Below are positions 1 to 9,385 of a stretch of DNA of 40,402 nt, piece by piece (within the stretch, counting starts at the first letter, position 1; each line of letters begins with the position of its first letter). This DNA is from a bacterium. Its GTDB lineage: Bacteria; ARS69. Made by a program: the position numbers and the translations under genes. Below the pieces are notes generated by a model. It worked only from the letters and a program-made list of their open reading frames with translations, made no database searches and was not told where the DNA came from. The DNA is taken from NCBI GenBank assembly GCA_025774865.1, contig JALGZO010000206.1, positions 1 through 40,402 on the forward strand, in the 5' to 3' direction.

Positions 1-1
1 G

Positions 2-952
2 GGTCCCACGCCGGACAAGCTCACGCCGCGGATCCGACAGACCGCGGTGCTCCTCTGGGGTGTCTATCTCGTGCTGTCGGTGGCGGAAGCGTTCGCGCTC
101 CGACTGGCCGGCATGAGCTGGTACGACGCCGTGTGTCACACGTTCACGACGATGGCGACGGGAGGGTTTTCCACGCGGACGGCGTCGATCGCCGCCTTTC
201 ACAACCCATCGATCCACTGGATCATCCTCGTCTTCATGGCGGCGGCGGGAACGAACTTCGCGCTCCACTACCGCGTGAGAGCGAACCCGCTCCGCTACGC
301 CAGTGATTCCGAGTGGCGCTGGTACTTCGTCATTCTCCTGTGGGCAGGATTCATCGTGTCTGCTGCGCTCTGGATCGGTACGGATCGGAGTCTTGAGGCA
401 GCGCTGCGCTCCGGCGCGTTTCAGGTCGTGTCGATCGTCACGACGACGGGCTACGCGACCGACGACTACGAGCTCTGGCATCCCGGACTGCGATGGCTGG
501 TACTCGTGTTCATGTTCGTCGGCGGGTGCGGCGGGTCGACCGGAGGTTCGATGAAGGTGATCCGCGTCTCGATTCTCGCCAAGGCGGCGTATCGAGAGAT
601 CGCGCGCGTCGCGAATCCGCGCGTCGTCCGGGCGATTCAGGTCGGGTCGTCGCGCAAGCTCGATCCGGGCATCGCGCGCAACGTGCTCGGATTCTTCGTG
701 CTGTTCATGGTGATCGTCGTCGCGGGTACGGCCGGCATCGCGGCGATGGGAATCGACATCGAAACGGCGCTCTCCGCGACCGTCAGTTGTCTCGCGAACG
801 TGGGCCCGGGACTCTCGCAGGTGGGGCCCACCGACGACTACGGCTGGCTCCCGGCCGGAGTGAAGTGGATCCTCGTCGCGCTCATGCTGACCGGGCGGCT
901 CGAAATCTACACGGTCCTGGTGTTGCTACTGCCCCAGACCTGGAAGCGCTGA
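2..952 (+). CDS. trkH: TrkH/KtrB-type potassium transporter subunit, 5' end outside window
   Basis: This is the C-terminal two thirds (316 residues) of an integral inner-membrane potassium transport subunit. The frame is open to the left window edge, so the start lies upstream; the GTG at 47 is internal. Three glycine-bearing selectivity-filter loops are visible: TMATGGFST, IVTTTGYATDD and SCLANVGPG, each between hydrophobic helices. The segment GGCGGSTGGSMKV is the conserved stretch after the third loop, and the protein ends in LTGRLEIYTVLVLLLP, as TrkH proteins do. Full-length members have about 480 residues. It normally works with a cytosolic RCK protein (TrkA/KtrA), which could lie upstream. 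The stop overlaps the start of the next gene by one base (TGATG). Family is clear; TrkH versus KtrB is not decided. Confidence 0.93.
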   Translation, partial: GPTPDKLTPRIRQTAVLLWGVYLVLSVAEAFALRLAGMSWYDAVCHTFTTMATGGFSTRTASIAAFHNPSIHWIILVFMAAAGTNFALHYRVRANPLRYASDSEWRWYFVILLWAGFIVSAALWIGTDRSLEAALRSGAFQVVSIVTTTGYATDDYELWHPGLRWLVLVFMFVGGCGGSTGGSMKVIRVSILAKAAYREIARVANPRVVRAIQVGSSRKLDPGIARNVLGFFVLFMVIVVAGTAGIAAMGIDIETALSATVSCLANVGPGLSQVGPTDDYGWLPAGVKWILVALMLTGRLEIYTVLVLLLPQTWKR

Positions 953-2211
953 TGGGCGGGATGGAGCTCGCGCTGTGGCTCGCGGGTCTGCTCGTGCTGT
1001 CGGGCGTGTTTTCCGGATCGGAGACGGCGCTCTTCTCGATTCCGTCGCTGCGTCTCCGGGAGATGAGCGAGTCGGCGAGCGCGGCAGAACGAGCCGTCGC
1101 CCGCGTGATGGAGCGGCCCCGGCGCGTCCTCGTGACGATTCTCGTCGCGAACATGGGCGTCAACATCTTGGCGTCCGCGATGGGCGCGGCGGCGGCGATC
1201 CGGATCTCGGGCAGCGTGGAGGCCGGGGTTCTCGTCGCGACGCTCGCAATGACGTTCCTGATCCTCGTCGTGGGGGAGATCGCACCGAAGACCGTGGCGT
1301 ATTGGCACTCCGGCTCGATCGCGCGTGCCGTCGCCCGGCCCCTGCTCATTCTCGGCGCCGTCCTCTCCCCGCTCCGGTGGCCGCTACTGAAGCTCACCGA
1401 TCTCGTGCTGGGAATCGAGCGAAAGCCGGACGAGCGCATCGAACTCTCGGAGGTGGAGGCGATGTTGCGGCTCGCCCACGCGGAGGGGGAGGTCGATGCC
1501 CACGAAGCCGATCTGATCCGCGGTGTCTTCGAGCTCGGCACGTCCCCGGTCGAAGACGTGATGACGCCGCGCACGGAGATCTTCACCCTGGCGCGGGATC
1601 AACGGGTCGGCGAATCGCGCGAGCTCGTGCGCCGGTCCGGTTACTCCAAGATTCCCGTGTCGGGCGGCGACCCGGACGAGATGATCGGCTACGTCACCGC
1701 TCTCGATCTCCTCCTTCACGACGACGCGGCCGAGGTGGCAAGCCTCGCCCGCCCGGCGGCGTACGTTCCCGAGGTGAAGCAGGCCGTGGAACTCCTCGAG
1801 GAATTCCGGGGCGCCGGAGATCGGCTTGCGTTCGTCGTGGACGAGCACGGTCACCTGAGTGGGCTCGTGACCCTGACTGACCTTCTGGAAGAGATCTCGG
1901 GTGAGATGATCGAGAGCGGCGATCTCCACAAGGTCCTGTACGAGCGCGTGGGCAAACACACGGTCATCATTCCCGGGCGGATGGAGATTCGGTTCTTCAA
2001 CGAGGAGTTCGGAGCGGACGTGGAGGCAGGGGAGGCCGAGACCATGGCCGGTCTCGTGCTGGAGCGGGTGGGGCGCATTCCGGGCACGGGCGAGTCCTTC
2101 GAGATCCAAGGACTCGAGGTCACGGTCCGGAACGCCGAACCCCACCGCCTGGTGACTCTCGAGGTGACGATACCCGACCGGCGGCCCGCGGATGAGAAAG
2201 GGCCGTCGTGA
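952..2211 (+). CDS. CNNM/CorC-HlyC family membrane protein with CBS pair
   Basis: A 419-residue protein of the hemolysin-C/CorC (CNNM, DUF21) family, linked to divalent-cation (Mg2+/Co2+) efflux or homeostasis. The N-terminal membrane domain (about 1-150) has the family motifs SGSETALFS and GEIAPKTVA. A CBS pair follows, with VMTPRTEI near residue 204 and VVDEHG and GLVTLTDLLEEI in the second repeat. A C-terminal CorC_HlyC domain with FNEEFG and an ETMAGLVL segment closes it. The ATG at 952 overlaps the trkH stop by one base; a second ATG at 961 would remove three residues. Its position behind trkH suggests a cation-transport unit, which is inference from context. The substrate cannot be read from the sequence. 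Confidence 0.92.
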   Translation: MGGMELALWLAGLLVLSGVFSGSETALFSIPSLRLREMSESASAAERAVARVMERPRRVLVTILVANMGVNILASAMGAAAAIRISGSVEAGVLVATLAMTFLILVVGEIAPKTVAYWHSGSIARAVARPLLILGAVLSPLRWPLLKLTDLVLGIERKPDERIELSEVEAMLRLAHAEGEVDAHEADLIRGVFELGTSPVEDVMTPRTEIFTLARDQRVGESRELVRRSGYSKIPVSGGDPDEMIGYVTALDLLLHDDAAEVASLARPAAYVPEVKQAVELLEEFRGAGDRLAFVVDEHGHLSGLVTLTDLLEEISGEMIESGDLHKVLYERVGKHTVIIPGRMEIRFFNEEFGADVEAGEAETMAGLVLERVGRIPGTGESFEIQGLEVTVRNAEPHRLVTLEVTIPDRRPADEKGPS

Positions 2212-3236
2212 TCGCGCTCGCGATAGTGCTTCTCCTGATCGCCGGCAGCGGCTTCTACTCCGGGATGGAGACGGCCGTCGTTTCGGTGCGACGGGCTCGC
2301 CTCGAACGTCTTGCCGCCGACGACCGCCGGGCGCGCACCGCGCTTCGGCTGTTGGAGGACACTCCGCGGACGATCGCTTCGATCCTGGTCGGCAACAATC
2401 TGTGCAACATCGGCGCGGCATCGATCGCGACGGCGCTCGCCGTTCAGTACTGGCCGGAGAACGGCCCCGCGATCGCGACCGCGCTCTTGACCCCGGTCGT
2501 ACTCGTTGCCGCGGAGATCTTCCCCAAGGCGTTCTTCCGCACTCGCCCGACGCGTTCTTTGTGCGCTGCCGGCGGAGCTCTGCAGGTGTCGGCGGCGGTG
2601 GTATCGCCGCTCGTCGTCTTGACCTCGGCCACGGTCCGCGCGGCTCTCCGCTTGCTCGGGATCAGGGACACGGAGAAGCGCCCGGTGTTCGCGCGCCAGG
2701 ATCTCGAGAACCTCTTCATGTTCGGTGCAGTGGACGACGAGTCCCCGGGCGCCGGGCCGCGGACGTCCGACCGGACGGCGCTCCGCATGGCCGGACGGGC
2801 CCTCGACCTGAGGAAGCGCACGATCTCCCACGCGATGGTCCCGTTCCCCAGCGAGCGCTCGTGCCCCGGCACCGAGACGGTCCGGGAGGCCAAGGAGCGA
2901 TTCCGCGCCGTCCGCGGGCGCTACCTCGCGGCCCTCGACCCGGAGGGCCGTATCATGGGTTTCGTCGCCGCCAAGGCGCTACTGGGAGAGCCCGACGACC
3001 GCCCGCTGGAGGAGATCGTGCACCCGGCCCTCCTCCTCGACCTGGATGACTCGCTCGACACCGTCCTGCAGGGTTTCCGAACGCACCAGCCGGCGATCGG
3101 GCTCGTTCGCGATGCGGAGGGAAACACCCTCGGGGTCGTCACGGCCGAGGACGTGTTCGGGGAGGTCGTCGGCGAGTTGACCCGGCTGACAAGTGCTCCC
3201 CGGTCCGCCTCGGAGACCGCCGAGGAGAAGCGTTGA
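2208..3236 (+). CDS. second, shorter CNNM (DUF21) membrane protein
   Basis: A 342-residue paralogue of the gene just upstream, starting with a GTG that shares GTGA with the upstream stop. It keeps the membrane-domain motifs (SGMETAVVSVRRARL near the N-terminus; AEIFPKAFFRT in place of GEIAPK). Its CBS region is diverged: the usual VMTPR segment reads HAMVPF. It stops after the second CBS repeat (VVTAEDVFGEVVGEL), so the C-terminal CorC_HlyC domain is missing. Tandem pairs of one full and one shortened CNNM protein are common in bacteria. A role as partner of the first copy is inferred, not shown. Family certain, function unknown. Confidence 0.88.
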   Translation: MIALAIVLLLIAGSGFYSGMETAVVSVRRARLERLAADDRRARTALRLLEDTPRTIASILVGNNLCNIGAASIATALAVQYWPENGPAIATALLTPVVLVAAEIFPKAFFRTRPTRSLCAAGGALQVSAAVVSPLVVLTSATVRAALRLLGIRDTEKRPVFARQDLENLFMFGAVDDESPGAGPRTSDRTALRMAGRALDLRKRTISHAMVPFPSERSCPGTETVREAKERFRAVRGRYLAALDPEGRIMGFVAAKALLGEPDDRPLEEIVHPALLLDLDDSLDTVLQGFRTHQPAIGLVRDAEGNTLGVVTAEDVFGEVVGELTRLTSAPRSASETAEEKR

Positions 3237-3262
3237 CAGGGAGTTGCCCCGATCGCTACGTT
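3233..3262 (+). promoter_or_regulatory. candidate sigma70 promoter for the meaB-icmA operon
   Basis: A perfect -35 hexamer TTGACA (3233-3238) overlaps the stop codon of the upstream CNNM gene. After 18 nt comes TACGTT (3257-3262) as a partial -10 match (3 of 6). Transcription would start near 3269, about 20 nt before the meaB start. It lies in the only gap (3237-3290) between the ion-transport genes and the ten-gene acyl-CoA operon. A perfect -35 in GC-rich DNA at the right place supports it; the weak -10 and the single 30-nt reading argue for caution. Confidence 0.45.
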
Positions 3263-3290
3263 TCTCGGGGGTCTCCGGGCCCCCCGCGGA

Positions 3291-4301
3291 ATGGAGCCGA
3301 CGCCGTTGACAGACGCCGAGCACGCCGCCCTGTTGGAGGGGGTCACCGCGGGTGATCGCCGAAGCCTGGCGCGGCTCATTTCGCTCGTGGAGAACGCCGA
3401 TCCGGGGGTCGAGCGGCTTCTGGCCGAGCTGTACCCGCGGACCGGTGGCGCGTACCGGATCGGGGTCACCGGCCCCCCCGGCGCCGGAAAGAGCACCCTG
3501 ATCGACGCCCTGGTCGCGACCCTTCGACCCCGCGGCACGAAAGTCGGCGTCGTCGCCGTGGACCCGTCGAGCCCGTTCACGGGCGGGGCCTTGCTCGGAG
3601 ATCGCGTTCGACTCACGTCACGAACGCCGGACCCGGGCCTCTTCTTCCGGAGCATGGCCACGCGTGGAAGTCTCGGGGGACTTGCGACGACCGCCTCGGA
3701 GGTGTCGGACATCTACGACGCGTACGGGATGGATCTCGTCTTCCTGGAGACCGTCGGGGTCGGACAGATAGAGCTTGACGTCGTTGCGGCGTCGGACTGC
3801 ACGGTGGTCGTCCTGGTTCCCGAGTCGGGGGACGAGGTCCAGGCGATGAAAGCGGGTCTGATGGAGATCGGGGATCTGTTCGTCCTGAACAAGTCGGATC
3901 GGGAGGGATCGGGTCGCGCCGCCAGGGAGATCACGTCGGTGCTGGGGCTTCGCGAACCCTCGACGGGCTGGCGGCCCCCGCTCGTGTCGGCCGTCGCGCG
4001 CGACGGTCGCGGTGTCACCGAGATCCTCACGGCGGTAGACGCGTTCCGCGAGCAGCAGACGGCGTCGGGCGAGGGCAAGACACGGCGCAAACGTGTACTG
4101 CGCGAGAAGATCCGGGAGGTCGCCGAAAGAATCCTGCGCCGGCAGCTGTGGAGCGGCGAGGGGGAGACGGCGCTCGAGGACGCCGCGGAAGCGGCTCTCG
4201 AGGACGGGAAGAATCCTTACGTGCTGGCGACCGAGCTCGCGAGTCGGCTGGCGAGCCGACGCGATGCGGAGTCGTCCCAACAACGGGGAGGTCGGTCATG
4301 A
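3291..4301 (+). CDS. meaB: MeaB/ArgK-type G-protein chaperone of B12-dependent mutases
   Basis: A 336-residue GTPase that guards acyl-CoA mutases: it gates loading of adenosylcobalamin and release of damaged cofactor. Visible motifs are the P-loop GPPGAGKST (61-69), the family segment [19 protein letters not shown], the switch/Walker B region [11 protein letters not shown], and the guanine-specificity motif NKSD. Length matches stand-alone MeaB (about 310-340). The start is uncertain: ATG at 3291 has a weak ribosome site, and TTG at 3306 preceded by GGAG is possible. The 3' end overlaps the mutase start by ATGA, a typical chaperone-mutase pairing. It is the only such G-protein in the window, so it may also serve the second mutase (25150-26730). 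Confidence 0.95.
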   Translation: MEPTPLTDAEHAALLEGVTAGDRRSLARLISLVENADPGVERLLAELYPRTGGAYRIGVTGPPGAGKSTLIDALVATLRPRGTKVGVVAVDPSSPFTGGALLGDRVRLTSRTPDPGLFFRSMATRGSLGGLATTASEVSDIYDAYGMDLVFLETVGVGQIELDVVAASDCTVVVLVPESGDEVQAMKAGLMEIGDLFVLNKSDREGSGRAAREITSVLGLREPSTGWRPPLVSAVARDGRGVTEILTAVDAFREQQTASGEGKTRRKRVLREKIREVAERILRRQLWSGEGETALEDAAEAALEDGKNPYVLATELASRLASRRDAESSQQRGGRS

Positions 4302-5953
4302 GCCGTGAGAAGCGCCAAGAGGATCACGCCCGGTACCGTGCAGCCGTGCGCGACACCACGCGGCGGGAGTGGGAATCCCTCTCGGGCCGGGTGACCGAGC
4401 CGCTCTACGTCCCGTCCCCCGACGACGACAAGGGGTGGGAGCGTCACGACGATCTGGGTTACCCGGGCGAGTTCCCTTACACGCGTGGGCCCTACCCCTC
4501 GATGTACCGAGGCAAATTCTGGACGATGCGCCAGTTCGCGGGGTTCGGGTCGGCGAAGGACACGAACGAGCGCTACAAGTATCTCCTCGAGCACGGCCAG
4601 ACCGGGCTCTCGGTGGCCTTCGACATGCCGACCCTGATGGGCTACGACTCCGACGATCCGCTCTCGCTCGGCGAGGTCGGTCGCTGCGGCGTCGCGATCT
4701 CCAGTCTCGAGGACATGGAGCAGCTCTTCCGCGAAATCCCGCTCGACAAGGTGTCCACGTCCATGACGATCAACGGCCCCGCGGCGATCATCTGGGCCAT
4801 GTACATCGTCGCCGCGCAAAAGCAGGGGGTCGAGAGGGCGAAGCTGCGCGGCACGCTCCAGAACGACATCCTGAAAGAGTACATCGCACAGAAGGAGTAC
4901 CTCTTTCCGCCCGAGCCCTCCATGGGCCTCGTCGTGGATACCATCGAGTTCGCTGCGAAGGAGATGCCGTACTGGCATGCCGTTTCCGTCAGCGGCTACC
5001 ACATTCGCGAGGCGGGCTCCACCGCCGCGCAGGAGCTCGCGTTCACGCTCGCCGACGGATTCGCTTACGTGGAGGCGACGATGGAGCGGGGGATCCCGGT
5101 GGACGACTTCGCACCGCGGCTTTCCTTCTTCTTCAACGCTCATTCGGATTTCTTCGAGGAAGTCTGCAAGTACCGGGCGGCGCGACGCATCTACGCGAAG
5201 CGAATGCGAGACAAGTATGGCGCCAAGGACCCCGCGAGCTGGCGACTGCGCACACACGCCCAAACGGCGGGGTGCAGCCTCACGGCGCAGCAGCCGGAGA
5301 ACAACATCATCCGGACCGCGGTGCAGGCTCTTGCCGCCGTGCTCGGCGGGACGCAGTCGCTGCACACGAACTCGATGGACGAGACGCTCGCCCTGCCCAG
5401 CGCGAAGGCCGCCAAGATCGCCCTTCGGACGCAGCAGGTGCTCGCGCACGAGACCGGCGTGGCCGACGTTGCGGATCCGCTCGGGGGCAGCTGGTTCGTC
5501 GAGAATCTCACCGACCAGCTCGAGGAGGAGGCGGAAGAGTACTTCCGTCGCATCGACGAGCTCGGCGGGGTCGTGGCGGCGATCGAACGTGGCTTCTTCC
5601 AACAGGAGATCGGGCACGCGGCCTATCGCTTCCAGAAGTCTCTCGACGACAAGAAGTACGTGCAGGTGGGGGTCAACGAGTACGTCGAGGAGGAGCCTCA
5701 TCGCCCCGTGGAGATCCTCAAGATCACGCAGGCGACGGAAGATGAGCAAGTGGCGCGCGTGCGAGCCGTGCGAGCGCGGCGCGACGCGGCCGCCGTCGAG
5801 AAGGCGCTCGCCCGCGTCCGGCAGTCCGCGAAGGACGGCGAGAACATGATGCCGGCCTTCATCGAAGCGGTGGAGGCTTATGCCACCCTGGGGGAAGTCG
5901 TGCAGGTCGTGAAGGAAGTCTACGGCGAGTACCTGGAGCCGGCCGTCGTCTGA
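4298..5953 (+). CDS. icmA: isobutyryl-CoA mutase-type large (catalytic) subunit
   Basis: A 551-residue TIM-barrel subunit of an adenosylcobalamin-dependent acyl-CoA mutase without a fused B12 domain. The start ATG at 4298 overlaps the meaB stop (ATGA) and has GGGGAG at 4285-4290. Substrate-pocket residues fit isobutyryl-CoA mutase (IcmA) rather than methylmalonyl-CoA mutase: RQFAGF gives Phe80 where methylmalonyl-CoA mutase has Tyr89, and IAQKEYLF gives Gln198 where it has Arg207. Catalytic Tyr234-His235 (SGYHIREAG) and Gln188 (TLQND) are kept. The predicted reaction is isobutyryl-CoA <-> n-butyryl-CoA, with one of the two small subunits next door supplying B12. The neighbouring butyryl-CoA oxidation genes agree. 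Activity on other branched acyl-CoAs (isovaleryl, pivalyl) cannot be excluded; automatic annotation would probably say methylmalonyl-CoA mutase. Confidence 0.88.
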   Translation: MSREKRQEDHARYRAAVRDTTRREWESLSGRVTEPLYVPSPDDDKGWERHDDLGYPGEFPYTRGPYPSMYRGKFWTMRQFAGFGSAKDTNERYKYLLEHGQTGLSVAFDMPTLMGYDSDDPLSLGEVGRCGVAISSLEDMEQLFREIPLDKVSTSMTINGPAAIIWAMYIVAAQKQGVERAKLRGTLQNDILKEYIAQKEYLFPPEPSMGLVVDTIEFAAKEMPYWHAVSVSGYHIREAGSTAAQELAFTLADGFAYVEATMERGIPVDDFAPRLSFFFNAHSDFFEEVCKYRAARRIYAKRMRDKYGAKDPASWRLRTHAQTAGCSLTAQQPENNIIRTAVQALAAVLGGTQSLHTNSMDETLALPSAKAAKIALRTQQVLAHETGVADVADPLGGSWFVENLTDQLEEEAEEYFRRIDELGGVVAAIERGFFQQEIGHAAYRFQKSLDDKKYVQVGVNEYVEEEPHRPVEILKITQATEDEQVARVRAVRARRDAAAVEKALARVRQSAKDGENMMPAFIEAVEAYATLGEVVQVVKEVYGEYLEPAVV

Positions 5954-5967
5954 GGGCGAGGAACGTG

Positions 5968-6417
5968 ATGGAGCAGCGCGGAAACGACCACCCGATACGC
6001 ATCATCGTCGCGAAGGTCGGCCTCGACGGTCACGATCGCGGCGTGCGCGTCGTCGCGAGGGCGCTCTTGGACGCGGGTATGGAGGTCATCTATCTCGGTC
6101 TCCGCCAGACGCCCGAGATGGTCGCCGAAGCCGCGCTCCAGGAGGACGCCGACGCCGTCGGCATCAGCATTCTCTCCGCCGCCCACATGACGATCTTTCC
6201 TCGCGTCGTGGACGAGCTACGGAGCCGCGAGCTCGGCCACGTCCTCGTGACCGGGGGCGGGATCATCCCGCCCGAGGACGTCGAGGCGCTGGAGCAGCTC
6301 GGCGTGGGGCGGCTATTCGAGCCGGGTACGCCCACCGAGGAGTTCGTCGAGTACCTGCGGACGGAAATCAGGCGCCGGCGCGCCGAGTTCGCGAAGACGG
6401 AGAAGCCACGCTCGTGA
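5968..6417 (+). CDS. B12-binding small subunit of acyl-CoA mutase, copy 1
   Basis: A 149-residue Rossmann-like cobalamin-binding protein. GLDGHDRG near the N-terminus is the DxHxxG motif whose His ligates cobalt from below; SILSAAH and VTGGGIIP are the two other B12-contacting loops. ATG at 5968 is preferred over the in-frame GTG at 5965 because GAGG (5958-5961) is then 6 nt away. It follows the mutase large subunit by 14 nt and overlaps copy 2 by GTGA. Free-standing small subunits of this size pair with about 550-residue large subunits in isobutyryl-CoA and split methylmalonyl-CoA mutases. Which of the two mutases this copy serves cannot be decided from sequence. It carries a longer basic C-terminal tail ([15 protein letters not shown]) than copy 2. 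Confidence 0.92.
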   Translation: MEQRGNDHPIRIIVAKVGLDGHDRGVRVVARALLDAGMEVIYLGLRQTPEMVAEAALQEDADAVGISILSAAHMTIFPRVVDELRSRELGHVLVTGGGIIPPEDVEALEQLGVGRLFEPGTPTEEFVEYLRTEIRRRRAEFAKTEKPRS

Positions 6418-6833
6418 GCATCATCCGGGTTCTCGTCGCGAAACCGGGCCTCGACGGTCACGATCGGGGCGCGAAGGTGATCGCGCGCGCGCTGCGGGAC
6501 GCCGGCATGGAAGTCATCTACACCGGTCTTCACCAGACCCCGGAGATGATCGTGGACGCCGCCGTGCAGGAGGACGTGGACGTGATCGCGATGTCCACGC
6601 TCTCCGGCAACCACCTCACGGTCTTCCCCGAGGTGATGGATCGGCTCGCCGCCGCCGGCGCCACGGACGTCGTGGTCGTCGGAGGGGGGATCATTCCGGA
6701 GGACGACGCCGCTCAGCTACGGAAGCGGGGGGTCGCCCGCATCTTCGGTCCGGGCACCGACACGCACGAAGTCGTCGACTACGTCCGTTCCGCGGCGGAG
6801 AAGCGGGTCACCGACCGGGCGGCACCGGAGTGA
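6414..6833 (+). CDS. B12-binding small subunit of acyl-CoA mutase, copy 2
   Basis: A 139-residue paralogue of the preceding gene, starting with GTG in a GTGA overlap with its stop. The DxHxxG motif ([16 protein letters not shown]) and the B12 loops STLSGNH and [11 protein letters not shown] are present, so both copies should bind cobalamin. The two differ at loop residues (SAAH versus SGNH; GLRQTPE versus GLHQTPE), which points to different partners rather than a recent duplication. With only one mutase large subunit in this operon and a second one, lacking any small subunit, in the operon at 24746-31253, a division of labour is likely; this is inference. Confidence 0.92.
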   Translation: MSIIRVLVAKPGLDGHDRGAKVIARALRDAGMEVIYTGLHQTPEMIVDAAVQEDVDVIAMSTLSGNHLTVFPEVMDRLAAAGATDVVVVGGGIIPEDDAAQLRKRGVARIFGPGTDTHEVVDYVRSAAEKRVTDRAAPE

Positions 6834-6883
6834 TCGAGCGGCTCGGTTCGTCCTTTGCGTAGCGACGGGAAGAGGGCGGTGGT

Positions 6884-7573
6884 TTGAAGTCGAAGGTGGG
6901 GAACGCGGAGGAGTGCGTGCGGCGGATTCCGGATGGCGCCTCCGTGATGATCGGAGGCTTCGGACTCTGCGGAACTCCCGAGAACCTGATCCGCCTGCTC
7001 GTCGAACACGGCGCGAAGGACTTGACCGTCATGAGCAACAACGCGGGGGTGGAGGACTTCGGGGTCGGACTCTTGATCAACCGCGGTCAGGTCAGGAAGA
7101 TGATCTCCACCTTCATCGGGGGGAATCCGAACCTCGAGAGGGCGATCATCGACGGCTCGGTCGAGGCTGAGCTCATCCCGCAAGGGACATTCGCCGAGAG
7201 GATTCGCGCGGCGGGTGCGGGGATCGCGGGATTCTACACGCCGGCGGGCGTCGGGACCGTCGTGGAAGAGGGAAAGGAAAAGCGGGTATTCGGCGGGCGC
7301 GAGTATCTCCTGGAGAAACCGCTCACGGCCGACTTCGCCCTCGTCAAGGGGTGGAAGGGTGACGAGGTCGGCAACGTCGTCTACCGTCGCACGGCTCGCA
7401 ATTTCCACCCGCTGATGGCGGCCGCCGCCGAGACGACTTTTGCGGAAGTCGAGGAGCTCGTGAAACCGGGAGAGCTGGATCCAGAAGTCATCGCGACTCC
7501 CGGCGTGTTCGTGGACACGATCTTCCAGGGTGAGAACTATGAAAAGCCTATCGAAAGAAGAGCGCATCGCTAG
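6884..7573 (+). CDS. scoA: 3-oxoacid CoA-transferase (SCOT type), subunit A
   Basis: A 229-residue alpha subunit of a heterodimeric CoA-transferase of the succinyl-CoA:3-ketoacid/AtoDA family, which moves CoA between succinyl-CoA (or acetyl-CoA) and acetoacetate or another short acid. [15 protein letters not shown] at about residues 22-36 is the subunit A signature, and [10 protein letters not shown] is also typical. The start is TTG at 6884, since the next in-frame ATG lies inside the conserved MIGGFG motif; a purine-rich stretch ending GGCGGTGG precedes it. It overlaps scoB by 35 nt, so translation is probably coupled. In this operon it could activate acetoacetate or (iso)butyrate at the expense of succinyl-CoA made by the propionyl-CoA route. 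Confidence 0.93.
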   Translation: MKSKVGNAEECVRRIPDGASVMIGGFGLCGTPENLIRLLVEHGAKDLTVMSNNAGVEDFGVGLLINRGQVRKMISTFIGGNPNLERAIIDGSVEAELIPQGTFAERIRAAGAGIAGFYTPAGVGTVVEEGKEKRVFGGREYLLEKPLTADFALVKGWKGDEVGNVVYRRTARNFHPLMAAAAETTFAEVEELVKPGELDPEVIATPGVFVDTIFQGENYEKPIERRAHR

Positions 7574-8198
7574 GCGGGCGGCTCGGGAGTTCCGCGACGG
7601 TGACTACGTGAATCTGGGCATCGGGATTCCCACGATGTGCGCGAGCTACGTACCGGAAGGGGTCCACATCACGCTGCACGCCGAGAACGGGATGCTGGGC
7701 AGCGGGCCGTATCCGATCGAGGGCGAGGAGGATCCCGATCTCATCAATGCCGGCAAGGAGACCGTCACGGAGACTCCGGGCTGCTCCTATTTCGCGTCGG
7801 ACCTGTCGTTCGCGATCGTCCGCGGCGGGCACCTCGACCTGACCGTCCTCGGCGCCATGGAAGTGGACGAGAGAGGGGATCTCGCGAACTGGATGATCCC
7901 GGATGCCGTCGTCAAGGGCATGGGCGGCGCGATGGACCTCGTGGCCGGCTCGAAGCGCGTTCTGGTGGCCATGTCCCATAGGTCGCGCGACGGCTCGCCC
8001 AAGATCCTCGGGAAGTGTACCCTTCCGCTGACGGGATCCCGGTGCGTCGACCGGATCGTCACGGAGATGGCCGTCATCGACGTGACGCCCTCGGGGCTTC
8101 GGCTCGTCGAGGTGCATCCCGACCACGGGGTCGACGACGTGGTCGCGGCGACCGACGCGAAGCTCGCCGTCGGCGAAGTTCGAGAAATGGTGATCTGA
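7539..8198 (+). CDS. scoB: 3-oxoacid CoA-transferase (SCOT type), subunit B
   Basis: The 219-residue beta subunit of the CoA-transferase. [13 protein letters not shown] at the N-terminus and ENGMLGSGP give the catalytic glutamate (Glu49), which forms the glutamyl-CoA thioester. [15 protein letters not shown] and GMGGAMDLV are further family blocks. ATG at 7539 was chosen because AGGGTGAG lies just upstream; an in-frame GTG at 7530 would add three residues. The gene begins inside the 3' end of scoA. Length is normal (about 215-220). The actual acid substrate (acetoacetate, butyrate or other) is not set by the visible motifs. Confidence 0.94.
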   Translation: MKSLSKEERIARRAAREFRDGDYVNLGIGIPTMCASYVPEGVHITLHAENGMLGSGPYPIEGEEDPDLINAGKETVTETPGCSYFASDLSFAIVRGGHLDLTVLGAMEVDERGDLANWMIPDAVVKGMGGAMDLVAGSKRVLVAMSHRSRDGSPKILGKCTLPLTGSRCVDRIVTEMAVIDVTPSGLRLVEVHPDHGVDDVVAATDAKLAVGEVREMVI

Positions 8199-8213
8199 GG
8201 AGCGGCGCAAGGG

Positions 8214-9371
8214 ATGTTTTTCCTCACGGAAGAGCACAGGATGATGCGGCGAATGGTGCGCGAGTTCTCCGAGAAGGAGATCGCGCCCAAGTCCGCCGAG
8301 ATCGACCGCACGTGCGAGTTCCCGGTCGACACGTTCCGGAAGATGGGTGAGCTCGGACTCCTGGGGATTCCGTACCCCGAGGAGTGGGGCGGCGCGGGGG
8401 CGGACTATCTCTCCTATGCCATCGCCGTGGAGGAGGTCGCGCGGGTGTGCGGGTCGACGGCGCTGTCGATGGCCGCCCACACGACGCTCGGTTGCGGCCC
8501 GATTCATCATTTTGGAACTGACGCACAGAAGGAGAAGTTCCTCCGTCCGTTGACGAGCGGCGAGATGCTCGGTGCGTACGGTCTCACCGAGCCGAACTCC
8601 GGCTCCGACGCCGGCGGGATGCAGACTCGCGCCGTGCGCAACGGAACGAGCTGGGTGCTCAACGGGCAGAAGGCGTGGATGACGAACGGCGGCTACGCGG
8701 GTCTCTACACCGTCACGGCGTTGACGGATCCGGACCAGAAGACCAACGGCATCACCGCGTTCTTGATCGAGAAGGGGCATCCCGGCGTCGAGATCGGTTC
8801 CGAGTACGACAAGCTCGGCTGTCGGGGCTCGAACACGGTGGAATTCTACGTCACCGACTGTCCCGTGGAAGACTCCATGGTGCTCGGTGAGGTGAATCGC
8901 GGCTTCCATCAGTTCATGGAGATCCTGAACATGGGGAGGATCTCCATCGGCGCCATGGCGCTGGGACTCGCCCAGGCGGCTCTCGAGCAGGCCGCGAAGT
9001 ACTCGCTGGAACGAGAGCAGTTCGGACGCCCGATCGGGAATTTCCAGGCGATCCGGTTCATGCTGGCCGACATGGCCACCGAGATCGAGGCGGCGCGGCT
9101 CCTCGTCTACCAGGCGGCGGTGCTGAAGGACCGTGGTGAGCCGTTCGCCGTCCAGGCCTCCAAAGCGAAGTTGTTCGCCTCCGAGGCGGCGCACCGCGCG
9201 TGCCACAAGGCGATCCAGATCCACGGCGGCTACGGCTACTCGAAGGAGTTCCCGGTGGAGCGGTACATGCGGGACGCGAAGCTCACGGAAATCGGCGAAG
9301 GGACCTCGGAAGTGCAGAGGATGATCATCGGCAAGAGCATTCTCGAGGAAGTCGCGAAGACGATGGAGTAG
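8214..9371 (+). CDS. short-chain acyl-CoA dehydrogenase (butyryl/isobutyryl-CoA type)
   Basis: A 385-residue FAD flavoenzyme that desaturates acyl-CoA at the alpha-beta bond and passes electrons to [17 protein letters not shown] is the substrate/FAD signature, and [16 protein letters not shown] is the C-terminal FAD-dimer signature. The catalytic base is Glu362 in [11 protein letters not shown], the position used by short-chain and butyryl-CoA dehydrogenases (isovaleryl- and long-chain enzymes place it elsewhere). In this operon the likely reaction is butyryl-CoA -> crotonyl-CoA, joining the mutase upstream to the dehydrogenase and thiolase downstream. 2-Methylbutyryl- or isobutyryl-CoA use is possible. 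No ETF genes are in the window. Confidence 0.93.
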   Translation: MFFLTEEHRMMRRMVREFSEKEIAPKSAEIDRTCEFPVDTFRKMGELGLLGIPYPEEWGGAGADYLSYAIAVEEVARVCGSTALSMAAHTTLGCGPIHHFGTDAQKEKFLRPLTSGEMLGAYGLTEPNSGSDAGGMQTRAVRNGTSWVLNGQKAWMTNGGYAGLYTVTALTDPDQKTNGITAFLIEKGHPGVEIGSEYDKLGCRGSNTVEFYVTDCPVEDSMVLGEVNRGFHQFMEILNMGRISIGAMALGLAQAALEQAAKYSLEREQFGRPIGNFQAIRFMLADMATEIEAARLLVYQAAVLKDRGEPFAVQASKAKLFASEAAHRACHKAIQIHGGYGYSKEFPVERYMRDAKLTEIGEGTSEVQRMIIGKSILEEVAKTME

Positions 9372-9385
9372 AAAGGAAATACGAT

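Noticed and set aside
4217-5749. 510-residue minus-strand open frame opposite the isobutyryl-CoA mutase
   Set aside because: Antisense shadow of a clear gene, rich in Arg/His/Leu with no motif or ribosome site.
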